A stretch of 64,000 bases of DNA, from contig NC_056037.1 of assembly GCF_004379255.2 (NCBI RefSeq), positions 31,531,012 through 31,595,011 of the forward strand, in the 5' to 3' direction. Of the stretch, positions 63,959 to 64,000 are shown one piece after another; within the stretch, counting starts at the first letter, position 1, and every line of letters starts with the position of its first letter. A program made the translations under genes and the position numbers. Source of the DNA: Salvia splendens. Lineage: Eukaryota; Streptophyta; Magnoliopsida; Lamiales; Lamiaceae. The notes below the pieces were generated by a model. It was not told where the DNA came from. It made no database searches and worked only from the letters and a program-made list of their open reading frames with translations.

Positions 63959-64000
63959 CTGAAATACAAAATATATTAGTAGGCACCAAAATATCACAAG

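Overview
The window is nuclear DNA from a flowering plant. Host genes are spliced with GT-AG introns, and they include a plant PB1 protein, plant GTE bromodomain proteins and a mitochondrial HSP70 with a presequence-like start. The transposons are typical of angiosperms: Ty3/Gypsy Tat, PIF/Harbinger, MULE, hAT and Stowaway. I think of an asterid eudicot, but I cannot name a genus from sequence alone. There is no prokaryotic or organellar segment.

Layout. 1-9.15 kb is a run of PIF/Harbinger elements that carry only the Myb-like ORF1 or a deleted transposase. Between them lies an AT-rich stretch with an inverted-repeat element split by a solo LTR. 9.6-11.1 kb holds an intact single-exon PB1-domain gene. 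11,872-22,969 is a complete Tat-lineage Gypsy retrotransposon on the minus strand. Its two 741-bp LTRs look identical, its TSD is TCAAG, and gag-pro and pol share a frame with one TAG between them. Two plus-strand (antisense) genes lie between pol and the 3' LTR, one with two introns. 23-27.8 kb is intergenic with MITEs. 27,807-32,150 is a complete MULE with ~365-bp TIRs and a 9-bp TSD, carrying a FAR1-type transposase.

34.9-54.7 kb holds two copies of one host segment: promoter, GTE bromodomain gene, and the 3' end of a convergent MYBBP1A/DNA polymerase V-like gene. Copy 1 (about 35-42.1 kb) is degraded. Two back-to-back Harbinger elements sit in its 5' leader, the GTE reading frame has two TAG codons, and the neighbour gene is reduced to a ~300-bp scrap. 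Copy 2 (about 49.6-54.7 kb) keeps an intact GTE gene. The copies are separated mostly by two abutting Harbinger elements, one split by a 2.8-kb solo Gypsy-type LTR.

54-60.5 kb is the rest of the MYBBP1A-like gene on the minus strand. It looks like a pseudogene: early stop, 37-bp frameshifting duplication, further frameshifts. 61.6-64 kb is the 3' part of an apparently intact mitochondrial HSP70 gene, minus strand, continuing beyond the window.

The host genes do not form one pathway. The story of the window is local gene duplication followed by asymmetric decay under transposon load. The most noteworthy single systems are the young Tat element with a leaky-type stop and spliced antisense genes, and the MULE with hairpin-tipped TIRs.
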